Below, one piece after another: positions 1 through 6,664 of a DNA stretch of 7,354 bases. The notes below the pieces were generated by a model, which was not told where the DNA came from, searched no databases, and saw only the letters and a program-made list of their open reading frames with translations. Each line of letters starts with the position of its first letter. The first letter of the stretch is position 1. The stretch comes from Micrococcales bacterium (lineage in GTDB: Bacteria; Actinomycetota; Actinomycetes; S36-B12; UBA10799), in the NCBI GenBank assembly GCA_023252115.1, contig JAHEXM010000059.1, positions 1,096-8,449 of the forward strand. The letters run 5' to 3'. The position numbers and the translations under genes are program-made.

Positions 1-71
1 CCGCCGCGACGCCTTGGGACGCGCTGGACCGCGGTGAGGACCCCACATCCGGCGAGAACCTGCCACAATGA
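1..71 (+). CDS. C-terminal end of Trp-region conserved membrane protein (partial)
   Basis: Only the last 22 codons are present, read in the third frame (codons start at base 3) and ending at TGA 69-71. The residues PWDALDRGEDPTS match the hydrophilic C-terminal tail I know from the actinobacterial tryptophan-operon membrane protein family (Trp_oprn_chp, TIGR02234), which usually lies just downstream of trpE. The other two forward frames give no recognisable peptide; one stops at 35-37. Family members are small multi-helix membrane proteins of unknown function. The membrane helices would lie before the window and cannot be seen. The identification rests on this short tail plus the gene order that follows. 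Confidence 0.75.
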   Translation, partial: AATPWDALDRGEDPTSGENLPQ

Positions 72-95
72 CCGACGACTGCTCGATATCGAAAT

Positions 96-102
96 AAGGG
101 AG
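96..102 (+). promoter_or_regulatory. Shine-Dalgarno site for the HGxxPAAW-like gene
   Basis: The sequence AAGGGAG ends 8 bases before the ATG at 111. This is one of the strongest ribosome-binding sites in the window and fixes the start of the small membrane protein. Confidence 0.7.
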
Positions 103-110
103 CTCAAAAC

Positions 111-356
111 ATGAGCAACGAGTATCCAGCCCCGCGTGACCCCGAAGGCAAGACGCCAGCTGCCTGGACGACAGTCATCATCCTGCTGTTTGCTTTCCTA
201 TTGGGCACTCTCGGCGTCGTGTTCAACCACATTTCGATCTTGTACATCTCCATCGGCATTGCCATCGTCGGCCTCATTATTGGAAAAATCATGGCGGCCA
301 TGGGCCTGGGTCAATATCCCCGCAATTCACCTGAAGCAACCAACGAAACGTCCTAG
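111..356 (+). CDS. HGxxPAAW-family small membrane protein (variant motif)
   Basis: This 81-residue protein has a short polar N-terminus, then a motif at residues 12-19 reading EGKTPAAW, then two hydrophobic helices at about 20-38 and 43-64, and a polar C-terminal tail. It matches the actinobacterial HGxxPAAW family (DUF6704, if I recall the name correctly), small two-helix membrane proteins encoded in trp loci between the Trp-associated membrane protein and the CD225/DUF2752 genes. The function of the family is unknown to me. The usual HG pair reads EG here, so the histidine that names the family is replaced by glutamate, while PAAW is intact. The start is supported by AAGGGAG 8 bases upstream. 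The stop is 3 bases before the response regulator start, which suggests one transcript with the two-component genes. Confidence 0.8.
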   Translation: MSNEYPAPRDPEGKTPAAWTTVIILLFAFLLGTLGVVFNHISILYISIGIAIVGLIIGKIMAAMGLGQYPRNSPEATNETS

Positions 357-359
357 CCG

Positions 360-1058
360 ATGACTGAAAGCGCAAAGGGCCTCGTGCTGGTTGCTGAGGA
401 CGAGCGACCGATTGCGGACCTGCTCAAGCTGTACTTATCGCGCGAAGGCTTTGGTGTTCACGTTGAACATGACGGAGCTGCAGCGCTGGCGGCAATCCGG
501 TCTCTCAAGCCAGTGGCAGTGGTTTTGGACGTGGGTTTGCCGACCATGGACGGCACCGAAGTGTGCCGCCAATTGCGTGCCGGGGATGACTGGACGCCCG
601 TACTTTTCTGCACAGCTCGAGACGACGAAGTCGACCGAGTTGTAGGTCTGGAAATGGGTGGGGATGACTACATCACCAAACCGTTCAGTCCACGCGAGGT
701 CGTTGCCCGAGTAAAAGCGGTTGTGCGTCGAGCTGCCGGTGCACCTAGTGCAGGCGGCACGTTGTCGATGGGTGGCGTGGTCGTCGATCGCGAATCACGG
801 CGCTGCACAGTTGACGATGTCGAGGTGACTCTGACGCCGACAGAGTTCGACTTGCTCGTGCATCTCATGGCTCGCCCGGGACGGGTATTCAGCCGCGAGC
901 AGCTGTTGAGTGAAGTCTGGGGTTACTCGAGCGTTGTTGGATCACGGACGGTCGATGTGCACGTGGCGCAGTTACGGGCAAAACTCGGTGAACCAGGAAT
1001 CATTCGCACGGTGCGCGGTGTCGGATACTCGGCCGACGAGAAGACAACCGAGGCCTGA
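360..1058 (+). CDS. OmpR/PhoB-family response regulator
   Basis: This 232-residue DNA-binding response regulator has an N-terminal receiver domain (about residues 8-122) and a C-terminal winged-helix effector domain (about 133-227). Receiver landmarks are all present: acidic pair E13/D14, phospho-acceptor D57 in LDVGLP, T85, and K107 in ITKPF. The GGDDY segment is the family's usual GADDY with one change. The effector carries LTPTEFDLLVHL, RPGRVFSREQLL, the recognition-helix region SRTVDVHVAQLRAKL, and the wing RTVRGVGY. Length is typical. It should be phosphorylated by the kinase encoded 3 bases downstream and act as a transcription regulator; the targets are not deducible. The ATG at 360 has no clear Shine-Dalgarno and follows the previous stop by 3 bases, so translational coupling is likely. 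It resembles the RegX3/MtrA type broadly, but I cannot assign a specific orthologue. Confidence 0.95.
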   Translation: MTESAKGLVLVAEDERPIADLLKLYLSREGFGVHVEHDGAAALAAIRSLKPVAVVLDVGLPTMDGTEVCRQLRAGDDWTPVLFCTARDDEVDRVVGLEMGGDDYITKPFSPREVVARVKAVVRRAAGAPSAGGTLSMGGVVVDRESRRCTVDDVEVTLTPTEFDLLVHLMARPGRVFSREQLLSEVWGYSSVVGSRTVDVHVAQLRAKLGEPGIIRTVRGVGYSADEKTTEA

Positions 1059-1061
1059 TCT

Positions 1062-2492
1062 ATGCCATCGGACGCGCCTGGAACACAGGCGACTCCGGTC
1101 ACCGTTTCGCTGCAATACAAACAAAAAAGTTCCCGCAGTCTCAGTCTCGCCACTCGTATCGCTGTGGTCACCGTTGGCTGTGTAATTCTTGCCGTACTTA
1201 TTGCCGGAGCGGTGTCTTATCCGCTAGCGCGCGACGCGTCCCGACAACAGTCCGTCGAGAATCTCGAGCAACTGGCGGACGCGACCGCCGCTGCAATTGA
1301 ACGTCAGCCGCAAAATGGCAACGACTTGGTACCGGCGCGCTTGTTAACAGTGCTTCGCACGGAGGACATTTCCGCGTTCTACTTTCCAGCGGGTCGCCGC
1401 CTTCCAGACGTGTTGACCCGCTCGGACATTCGATCGCTGGCGGAAGGCGACGGAATTCATGGTTCCCGCCAGTCCGATGGTGAAGACGTTATTTTTTCCG
1501 CACGGCCGCTGACATCCGGCGCAGTGGTTTTGCTGACGCAACCGGTAACCGTGAGCAGCCGGTTGACCACCCAGGCCCTCGCGCGTTTCGGGATAGCCCT
1601 TGCGATTGGTGTGGCGATTGCTGCTGTAGCCGGCTTAGTGCTGGCACGGCGGTTGACGAGACCGCTTCGTAACGCCGCAAAGGCAGCCGAGCAACTCAGC
1701 CAAGGCGACCGTGACGTTGTGCTTGCAGTGCAGGGTCCGCGTGAGATCGGGGAACTTGCCGAGGCACTCAATGAGCTGCGAAATGCGCTGGCGATCAGCG
1801 AAGGGCGCCAGCGGGACTTCTTGCTGTCGGTGTCGCACGAGCTGCGGACGCCATTGACGGCTATTCGGGGTTATGCCGAAGCAATCAGTGACGGTGTCGT
1901 CGGTCCTGACGACATTGAGCGCACTGGTGCAACTATGCAGATTGAGGCGGATCGACTTGATCAGCTGGTCGCTGATCTGCTTTACCTTGCGCGCCTTGAT
2001 GCGGTGGATGTCAGAATCGCGCCTGTCGACGTCGACCTAGCGGCAGTTGGGTTACAGGCTGCTCAGGTTTGGCACGATCGGTGTGAGGCGGAAGGCCTAC
2101 CTTTCTATGCCGAGCTTCCCCAGACACCTCTCATGGCTCATACCGATGCACTACGGGTTCGGCAGATCATCGACAACCTTGCTGCAAACGCCTTACGCGT
2201 GACGCCAGCTGGCCAACCAATCATTTTGGCCGTGCGGCCGCTAGGGCCAGACGCGGTCGAAGTTGAAGTTCGCGACGGCGGGCCGGGTTTGACACCTGAT
2301 GACTGCTTGGTCGCATTTGAACCGGCCGAGTTGTACAGCCGGTACCACGGCATACGCAAAGTGGGGACTGGAGTGGGATTGGCTCTCGTGGGGCGCCTTG
2401 CTGCCCGACTTGGCGGATCGGCAAGTGCTGGTTCGGCACCCGAGGGTGGGGCAAGGTTTACGATCCGCATCGCTCGAACGCTCCAGAACTAG
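1062..2492 (+). CDS. Membrane sensor histidine kinase (HAMP-HisKA-HATPase)
   Basis: This 476-residue kinase is the likely partner of the response regulator just upstream. Order of parts: a cytoplasmic N-terminus of about 30 residues, helix 1 at about 32-53, an extracytoplasmic sensor region of about 120 residues (54-172), helix 2 at about 176-195, HAMP linker (about 195-247), and a dimerization domain with the H-box SHELRTPLT (phospho-acceptor H259). The ATP-binding domain has N-box N372 and N376 in DNLAANALRVTP, G1 box DGGPG (405-409) and G2 box GTGVGL (435-440). The F-box region reads FEPAELYSRY, less regular than the common FEPFYR. The overall look is BaeS/MprB-like. The sensor region matches no fold I recognise, so the signal is unknown. 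The start at 1062 has GAGG 8 bases upstream and lies 3 bases after the regulator stop. Confidence 0.94.
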   Translation: MPSDAPGTQATPVTVSLQYKQKSSRSLSLATRIAVVTVGCVILAVLIAGAVSYPLARDASRQQSVENLEQLADATAAAIERQPQNGNDLVPARLLTVLRTEDISAFYFPAGRRLPDVLTRSDIRSLAEGDGIHGSRQSDGEDVIFSARPLTSGAVVLLTQPVTVSSRLTTQALARFGIALAIGVAIAAVAGLVLARRLTRPLRNAAKAAEQLSQGDRDVVLAVQGPREIGELAEALNELRNALAISEGRQRDFLLSVSHELRTPLTAIRGYAEAISDGVVGPDDIERTGATMQIEADRLDQLVADLLYLARLDAVDVRIAPVDVDLAAVGLQAAQVWHDRCEAEGLPFYAELPQTPLMAHTDALRVRQIIDNLAANALRVTPAGQPIILAVRPLGPDAVEVEVRDGGPGLTPDDCLVAFEPAELYSRYHGIRKVGTGVGLALVGRLAARLGGSASAGSAPEGGARFTIRIARTLQN

Positions 2493-2500
2493 CTGCACGT

Positions 2501-2504
2501 AGGG
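2501..2504 (+). promoter_or_regulatory. Shine-Dalgarno site deciding the CD225-like start
   Basis: AGGG at 2501-2504 lies 8 bases before the GTG at 2513. The alternative GTG at 2504 overlaps this site and has no purine-rich stretch at proper distance upstream, so 2513 is the better start. Confidence 0.5.
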
Positions 2505-2512
2505 TGACTGGC

Positions 2513-2797
2513 GTGTCCCAGCCTCGGCGCGAATCGATGCCCATTGCCCCGAGTTCTTGGTTGGTGCCATCAGTGTTGGCGACCCTGTGTTGTTTCCCCA
2601 TCACCGGCGTCGTGGCGCTCTACTTTGCGGCCCAGGTTGATTCGCGGTGGACGCTGGACGACCGCAAGGGAGCACTCAATGCAGCACGCCGTGCACGGGC
2701 GTGGACATTGACAAGCTTTGCGTTGTGGGTACTAGCTACCGTAGTTTTGGTAGCGACAGGTCGTCTCGGTCGGCTGTTGGAATCAGGTGTGCTGTGA
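2513..2797 (+). CDS. CD225/dispanin-family small membrane protein
   Basis: The protein has 94 residues from the GTG at 2513 (97 if GTG 2504 is used; ATG 2537 is a further option). After a short polar N-terminus come PSSWLVPSVLATLCCFPITG and VVALYFAAQVDSRW, the hallmark first hydrophobic segment of CD225/dispanin proteins with its paired cysteines (C26, C27). A polar, basic linker follows (about 44-63, DDRKGALNAARRARAW), then a second helix at about 65-83. In this family the linker is expected on the cytoplasmic side. Bacterial members are membrane proteins of unknown role, common near DUF2752 genes in actinobacterial trp loci, as here. The stop overlaps the next start by 4 bases (GTGA), so the two proteins are probably made together. 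Confidence 0.82.
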   Translation: MSQPRRESMPIAPSSWLVPSVLATLCCFPITGVVALYFAAQVDSRWTLDDRKGALNAARRARAWTLTSFALWVLATVVLVATGRLGRLLESGVL

Positions 2798-3234
2798 GTG
2801 TTGCGCTGATGGACCCACGTCCGCGGATGCGTCGAGTCGCAGCGCCAGTCGCCGGAGCAGCGCTTTTGGGGGCTTGTGCCCTTTACATCGCTGCCGTAGA
2901 TCCCAATCAAGCTGGGCACTATCCGTTGTGTCCGATGAAATGGGCCACTGGTCTTGACTGTCCCGGTTGCGGCGGGCTGCGCGCAACGCACTCCCTGATG
3001 CACGGCGACCTTCTCGGCGCTATGGATCACAACCTTTTGGCTGTTCTTTTGCTGCCACTGGTAGTCGTCTGGTGGGTGAGCACGGTGCGCAGGCGATGGT
3101 CCGGCGAAGCGAAGACGGTGACCGAATCAAGCGTAAAGCGCACCCGGTTCCTTTGGATCACTTTCGGAGTCGTTGCGGTCGTCTTCACGATTGTTCGCAA
3201 CTTGCCATTTGTGCCATTCCTGGGCTCTGTCTAA
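2794..3234 (+). CDS. DUF2752 membrane protein with CPGCG motif
   Basis: From the GTG at 2794 the protein has 146 residues; an ATG at 2809 would shorten it by 5. The GTG overlaps the previous stop as GTGA, which favours it through coupling. A first helix spans about 16-35. The conserved core follows: C46-P, then TGLDCPGCGGLRATHSLMHG with C56, C59, R63, H66 and H70. Further helices lie at about 78-97 and 119-135, and the end contains RNLPFVPFL. This is the DUF2752 signature. The cysteines and histidines could bind a metal or form a disulfide, but no function has been established to my knowledge. Tandem stops TAA TAG (3232-3237) end the gene, and the 43-base gap before trpC is the longest in the window. 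Confidence 0.85.
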   Translation: MSVALMDPRPRMRRVAAPVAGAALLGACALYIAAVDPNQAGHYPLCPMKWATGLDCPGCGGLRATHSLMHGDLLGAMDHNLLAVLLLPLVVVWWVSTVRRRWSGEAKTVTESSVKRTRFLWITFGVVAVVFTIVRNLPFVPFLGSV

Positions 3235-3265
3235 TAGGCAAGCGCACCCTGATCGTTGGTGTCGA

Positions 3266-3271
3266 TAGTCT
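3266..3271 (+). promoter_or_regulatory. Possible -10 element for leaderless trpC transcript
   Basis: TAGTCT fits the TANNNT form of an actinobacterial -10 element and ends 6 bases before the trpC GTG at 3278. That spacing would place the transcription start at or next to the start codon. No good -35 hexamer is visible 16-18 bases upstream. The trpC start also lacks a good Shine-Dalgarno (only a GGG at 3272-3274, too close), which agrees with leaderless translation. A hexamer this loose occurs often by chance, so this is an inference. Confidence 0.35.
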
Positions 3272-3277
3272 GGGCAA

Positions 3278-4087
3278 GTGACCGTTCTCGACGACATCGT
3301 GGCTGGGGTGCGGGAAGACCTGGCTCGGCGACAAGAACTAGTCGACCTCGATACCTTGAAGAAGCAAGCCGAGCTCGCTGACGCACCTCGAGACGCGCTC
3401 GGAGCGCTACGCGGCGATGGCATCGCTCTCATAGCCGAAATCAAGCGGGCCAGCCCGAGCAAAGGGGATCTGGCGCCCATCGATGACCCGGCAGCACTTG
3501 CTGCCGAATACGAAGCTGGCGGTGCAGCATGTATCAGCGTGCTCACCGAGGAGCGTCGGTTCAACGGCAGCATTGACGACCTCATTGCCGTGCGCGCGGC
3601 GGTTGATATCCCAGTGCTTCGCAAGGACTTCATCGTTACGTCCTATCAACTCTGGGAGGCGCGAGCTCACGGTGCAGATCTAGCGCTGTTGATCGTTGCT
3701 GCGCTGGACGATGACGCGCTGGTGTCTCTAGTTGAGCGAGCGGAATCAGTTGGCTTGACGCCGCTTGTCGAGGTTCATGATGAGTTTGAGTTGCAGCGAG
3801 CCCTTGATGCCGGTGCTTCAGTGCTCGGCGTCAATTCGCGCAATCTGAAGACACTTGAAGTTGACCGCGATGTTTTTTCGCGCATCGCGCCGCTGGTTCC
3901 AGCGAATGTCATTTTGATCGCCGAGTCAGGTGTGCGTGGACCCCACGACATGCTCGCCTACGGCTCAGCCGGCGCCGATGCCGTGCTGGTTGGTGAAGCT
4001 TTGGTAACGAACGGGGACCCGAGGGGAACAGTTCACGATCTGGTGGCGGCAGGTTCTCACCCTTCGGCAAAGCACGCCCGTGACTGA
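3278..4087 (+). CDS. trpC: Indole-3-glycerol phosphate synthase
   Basis: This 269-residue cytoplasmic (beta/alpha)8-barrel enzyme converts carboxyphenylamino-deoxyribulose phosphate to indole-3-glycerol phosphate, with loss of CO2 and water. The active-site set is complete: E54 and K56 in [14 protein letters not shown]116 in VLRKDFIV, E165 in LVEVHDE, N186 in GVNSRNL, and E216/S217 in IAESGVRG. The phosphate-binding end [12 protein letters not shown] is also present. The start is GTG, giving [15 protein letters not shown], the normal N-terminus of actinobacterial TrpC, so no upstream extension is needed. It is a single-function enzyme with no TrpF fusion; in Actinobacteria the TrpF step is often done by PriA. 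The stop overlaps the trpB start by 8 bases. Confidence 0.97.
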   Translation: MTVLDDIVAGVREDLARRQELVDLDTLKKQAELADAPRDALGALRGDGIALIAEIKRASPSKGDLAPIDDPAALAAEYEAGGAACISVLTEERRFNGSIDDLIAVRAAVDIPVLRKDFIVTSYQLWEARAHGADLALLIVAALDDDALVSLVERAESVGLTPLVEVHDEFELQRALDAGASVLGVNSRNLKTLEVDRDVFSRIAPLVPANVILIAESGVRGPHDMLAYGSAGADAVLVGEALVTNGDPRGTVHDLVAAGSHPSAKHARD

Positions 4088-5315
4088 ACAGGTATTCGCG
4101 CACCGGCCGGATCCCCAACCGGATGCGACAGGTCATTTCGGAAAATTTGGTGGCCGCTTCGTGCCCGAAGCTTTGATGGCCGCACTGGATGAACTTGATG
4201 GTGCGTTTCGCGATGCTTGGTCGGATCCTGAATTCATCGCCGAGTACAACCGCCTGCAGCGGACATATACCGGTAGACCCAGTCCGCTTACCGATGCCAC
4301 ACGGTTGGCCGAAGCAGCTGGCGGTGCGCGGATATTGCTCAAACGAGAAGACTTGAATCACACCGGATCGCACAAAATCAACAATGTGATTGGCCAGGCG
4401 CTGCTGACGAAGCGAATGGGCAAGACCCGGGTGATCGCCGAAACAGGTGCAGGGCAACACGGGGTTGCAACTGCTACAGCGGCGGCACTGTTGGGCTTGG
4501 AATGTGTCATCTACATGGGCGAGGTCGACACTGCCCGTCAGGCGCTGAATGTCGCGCGCATGGAGCTGCTGGGCGCAACCGTGATTCCGGTTACTGCCGG
4601 CAGTCGCACTTTGAAAGATGCGATCAACGAAGCCATGCGTGACTGGGTAACGCAGCTGGACACGACGCACTATTTGCTCGGCACGGTTGCCGGACCCGCG
4701 CCGTTTCCAGAAATGGTTCGCGAGTTCCACGCAGTGATTGGTGACGAAGCTCGTGCCCAAACGCTTGAACTCACCGGCAAGTTGCCAGATGCGGTTGCTG
4801 CTTGCGTCGGTGGCGGCAGTAACGCGATCGGAATCTTTCAGGCTTTTCTCGAGGACCCGGACGTTGCCCTGTATGGGTACGAAGCAGGCGGCGAGGGAGT
4901 GCACACTCCTCGCCACGCAGCCACTCTGACCGGCGGCAGCGTCGGAGTTCTGCACGGAACCCGTTCGTATCTGCTGCAGGACGAAGATGGGCAAACGATC
5001 GAGTCCCATTCCATCAGCGCGGGGCTGGATTACCCCGGGGTTGGGCCGGAACACGCTTTCTTGCGCGACACGGGGCGAGCCACCTACGAGTCAGTGACCG
5101 ACACAGAGGCAATGGACGCGTTCGCATTACTCTGCCGGACCGAGGGGATCATTCCTGCCATCGAGTCTGCTCATGCGATTGCAGGTGCCGTTCGACTTGG
5201 CAACCAACTTGGTCCTAACGCCACAATCCTGGTGAACCTCTCGGGACGTGGTGATAAGGATGTCGCTACCGCAGCGGACTGGTTCGGTCTGACGATAGAA
5301 AGCAGTTCCGAATGA
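4080..5315 (+). CDS. trpB: Tryptophan synthase beta subunit
   Basis: This 411-residue PLP enzyme condenses indole with serine to give tryptophan, working in the alpha2beta2 complex with TrpA. The start of the fold, [14 protein letters not shown], is standard for the TrpB1 (complex-forming) type. K99 in HTGSHKINN is the PLP-binding lysine; E121 in ETGAGQHG is the catalytic glutamate; GGGSNA (244-249) holds the cofactor phosphate; E362 in AIESAHA and the end motif SGRGDKD (388-394) are intact. Length is typical. The chosen GTG at 4080 lies inside the end of trpC and has no obvious Shine-Dalgarno, so translation probably depends on ribosomes finishing trpC. No trpM-type small gene sits between trpC and trpB. 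The stop overlaps trpA as ATGA. Confidence 0.98.
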   Translation: MTEQVFAHRPDPQPDATGHFGKFGGRFVPEALMAALDELDGAFRDAWSDPEFIAEYNRLQRTYTGRPSPLTDATRLAEAAGGARILLKREDLNHTGSHKINNVIGQALLTKRMGKTRVIAETGAGQHGVATATAAALLGLECVIYMGEVDTARQALNVARMELLGATVIPVTAGSRTLKDAINEAMRDWVTQLDTTHYLLGTVAGPAPFPEMVREFHAVIGDEARAQTLELTGKLPDAVAACVGGGSNAIGIFQAFLEDPDVALYGYEAGGEGVHTPRHAATLTGGSVGVLHGTRSYLLQDEDGQTIESHSISAGLDYPGVGPEHAFLRDTGRATYESVTDTEAMDAFALLCRTEGIIPAIESAHAIAGAVRLGNQLGPNATILVNLSGRGDKDVATAADWFGLTIESSSE

Positions 5316-6139
5316 GCCGGATGGCAGAAGTGTTCGCGGCGGCCCGTGCAGAGGAGCGAGCGGTTCTTATCGGATATATGCCAGCTGGCTATCCGACACT
5401 GGCAGGGTCCATTGCCTTGATTGAGACCATGGTTGAAAACGGCGTCGACATTGTCGAAGTTGGATTGCCCTACAGCGATCCACTCATGGACGGTCCGGTC
5501 ATTCAGCTTGCCGTCAGCAAAGCGCTCGCCGAGGGCACCAAGATCACCGACGTCATGACGACAGTGGAAGCAACAGCCGCCACTGGTGCACCGGCCCTTG
5601 TCATGTCGTATTGGAATCCAATTGAACGGCACGGTCCGGAGCAATTTGCCGCTGACCTTGAAGCTGCTGGCGGCACCGGAATAATCACGCCCGATCTGAC
5701 GCCAGAGGAGGCAGGCCCATGGATGGCCGCGACCGACCACCACGTGCTCGATCGCATTTTCTTGGTGGCGCCTTCGTCAACGCCAGAACGTATTCAGCTT
5801 GTCTGCCGCGCGAGCAGCGGATTTGTCTATGCCGCTTCGACTATGGGAGTAACCGGGACTCGCACCTCGGTTTCGGTGAAGGCTCACGACCTCGTGGAGC
5901 GAACCCGCGGAGCTACGCCACTGCCTATCTGCGTTGGCCTGGGAGTTTCCAATGGCGCCCAAGCGGCGGAAGTTGCTGAATACGCCGACGGCGTGATCGT
6001 GGGTTCAGCTTTTGTAAGCGCCTTCGAGAAACAAGACAATGCGGCCGATGGCGTTCATGCTGTAGGTGCATTAGCCGCTGATCTTGCGGCGGGCGTGCGG
6101 GCCCGAGCCCGTCCGACAGAAAGATTGGAAATGTCGTGA
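5312..6139 (+). CDS. trpA: Tryptophan synthase alpha subunit
   Basis: This 275-residue TIM-barrel protein cleaves indole-3-glycerol phosphate to indole and glyceraldehyde 3-phosphate; indole is channelled to TrpB. The catalytic acids fall in the canonical motif [14 protein letters not shown] as E49 and D60, numbered as in enteric TrpA, which supports the ATG at 5312 as the start. Also present are GYMPAGYP (21-28), the loop [26 protein letters not shown] (loop 6 region) and the phosphate site [20 protein letters not shown]. The C-terminus is somewhat extended and rich in arginine and alanine. The ATGA overlap with trpB supports equal production of both subunits. A second ATG three codons in is possible but not favoured. 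Confidence 0.97.
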   Translation: MSRMAEVFAAARAEERAVLIGYMPAGYPTLAGSIALIETMVENGVDIVEVGLPYSDPLMDGPVIQLAVSKALAEGTKITDVMTTVEATAATGAPALVMSYWNPIERHGPEQFAADLEAAGGTGIITPDLTPEEAGPWMAATDHHVLDRIFLVAPSSTPERIQLVCRASSGFVYAASTMGVTGTRTSVSVKAHDLVERTRGATPLPICVGLGVSNGAQAAEVAEYADGVIVGSAFVSAFEKQDNAADGVHAVGALAADLAAGVRARARPTERLEMS

Positions 6140-6648
6140 AGTACTCGCTGTGGGTAGGGCTGGTATTTCGGCTCGTCCTCGCGGGCATTCTTGGTTTCGC
6201 TGGTCTCACGAAGATTTTCCAGGGTGATGGCGCTCGCTTGGCTGTGGTCGCGTATCGAATCTTGCCGCACAATCTCGACACGATTGTCGGGTATGGCCTG
6301 CCCGCTCTCGAAATCCTGCTTTCGCTTTTGCTCCTTATCGGCCTGTTTACCCGTTGGGCAGCGTTGGCCACTGCATTGCTGATGGTGGTGTTTATCGGCG
6401 GGATCATTAGCGTGTGGGTGCGTGGATACTCGATTGATTGTGGATGTTTCGGCGGCGGCGGCGACGTCAGCCCCGAGGGACTCGCACAGCGCTATCTCAG
6501 CGAGATCGGACGCGACATAGTCTTTGCCGCAATGGCGATTTGGCTCATTATCAAGCCCAAGACGAAATTCTCACTGGACCCCAGCGAGGCACCAACCGAG
6601 TTCACCGACGAAGATTCACCCCAAGACGAGACGCAGGCGTTGGCTTAG
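6136..6648 (+). CDS. MauE/DoxX-like redox-associated membrane protein
   Basis: This 170-residue integral membrane protein has four predicted helices at about 6-24, 48-70, 74-96 and 123-139. Conserved family features visible are GLTKIFQ after helix 1, YRILPHNL, GLPALEILLSLLLLIGLFTR, and IDCGCFGGGG with C102 and C104 after helix 3. It matches actinobacterial MauE/DoxX redox-associated proteins, thought to pass electrons or disulfides between a DsbA/thioredoxin partner and the membrane; the CxC pair is the likely redox centre (inference). The acidic C-terminal tail of about 28 residues is probably disordered. The GTG start overlaps the trpA stop by 4 bases, with GGA 6 bases upstream, so it is probably translated with trpA. 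The next gene, a DsbA-like protein, fits as its partner. Confidence 0.85.
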   Translation: MKYSLWVGLVFRLVLAGILGFAGLTKIFQGDGARLAVVAYRILPHNLDTIVGYGLPALEILLSLLLLIGLFTRWAALATALLMVVFIGGIISVWVRGYSIDCGCFGGGGDVSPEGLAQRYLSEIGRDIVFAAMAIWLIIKPKTKFSLDPSEAPTEFTDEDSPQDETQALA

Positions 6649-6650
6649 AT

Positions 6651-6656
6651 GAGGAG
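6651..6656 (+). promoter_or_regulatory. Shine-Dalgarno site for the DsbA-like gene
   Basis: GAGGAG lies 8 bases before the ATG at 6665, within the 16-base gap after the MauE-like stop. It is a strong site that settles the start and suggests that this gene is translated on its own rather than only by coupling. Confidence 0.7.
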
Positions 6657-6664
6657 ATCACGGC

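Noticed and set aside
1122..1130. A-rich run at the start of the kinase as a possible programmed frameshift site
   Set aside because: The run of six A is out of phase with a slippery heptamer in the kinase frame (codons CAA AAA AGT), and the kinase is complete without any shift.
2647..2793. Longer version of the DUF2752 protein starting at 2647
   Set aside because: It would lie over the well-matched CD225 coding region and add a non-family N-terminus. The GTG at 2794 with GTGA overlap or the ATG at 2809 fits better.
3235..3277. Trp attenuator, T-box or terminator before trpC
   Set aside because: The gap is too short, with no tandem tryptophan codons and no stable inverted repeat or T-run visible.
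3237..3286. Near-repeat GGCAAGCGCACC / GGCAAGTGACC flanking the trpC upstream gap
   Set aside because: Short, imperfect and not paired with any other signal; likely chance.
3909..5054. Long antisense open frame (381 codons) opposite the end of trpC and most of trpB
   Set aside because: It runs opposite strongly conserved enzyme sequence, has no recognisable domain, and its composition looks like a mirror of trpB codon use. Long antisense frames are common in GC-rich genes.
5171..5743. Antisense open frame of 190 codons opposite trpB and trpA
   Set aside because: No recognisable domain and entirely opposite verified trp coding sequence.
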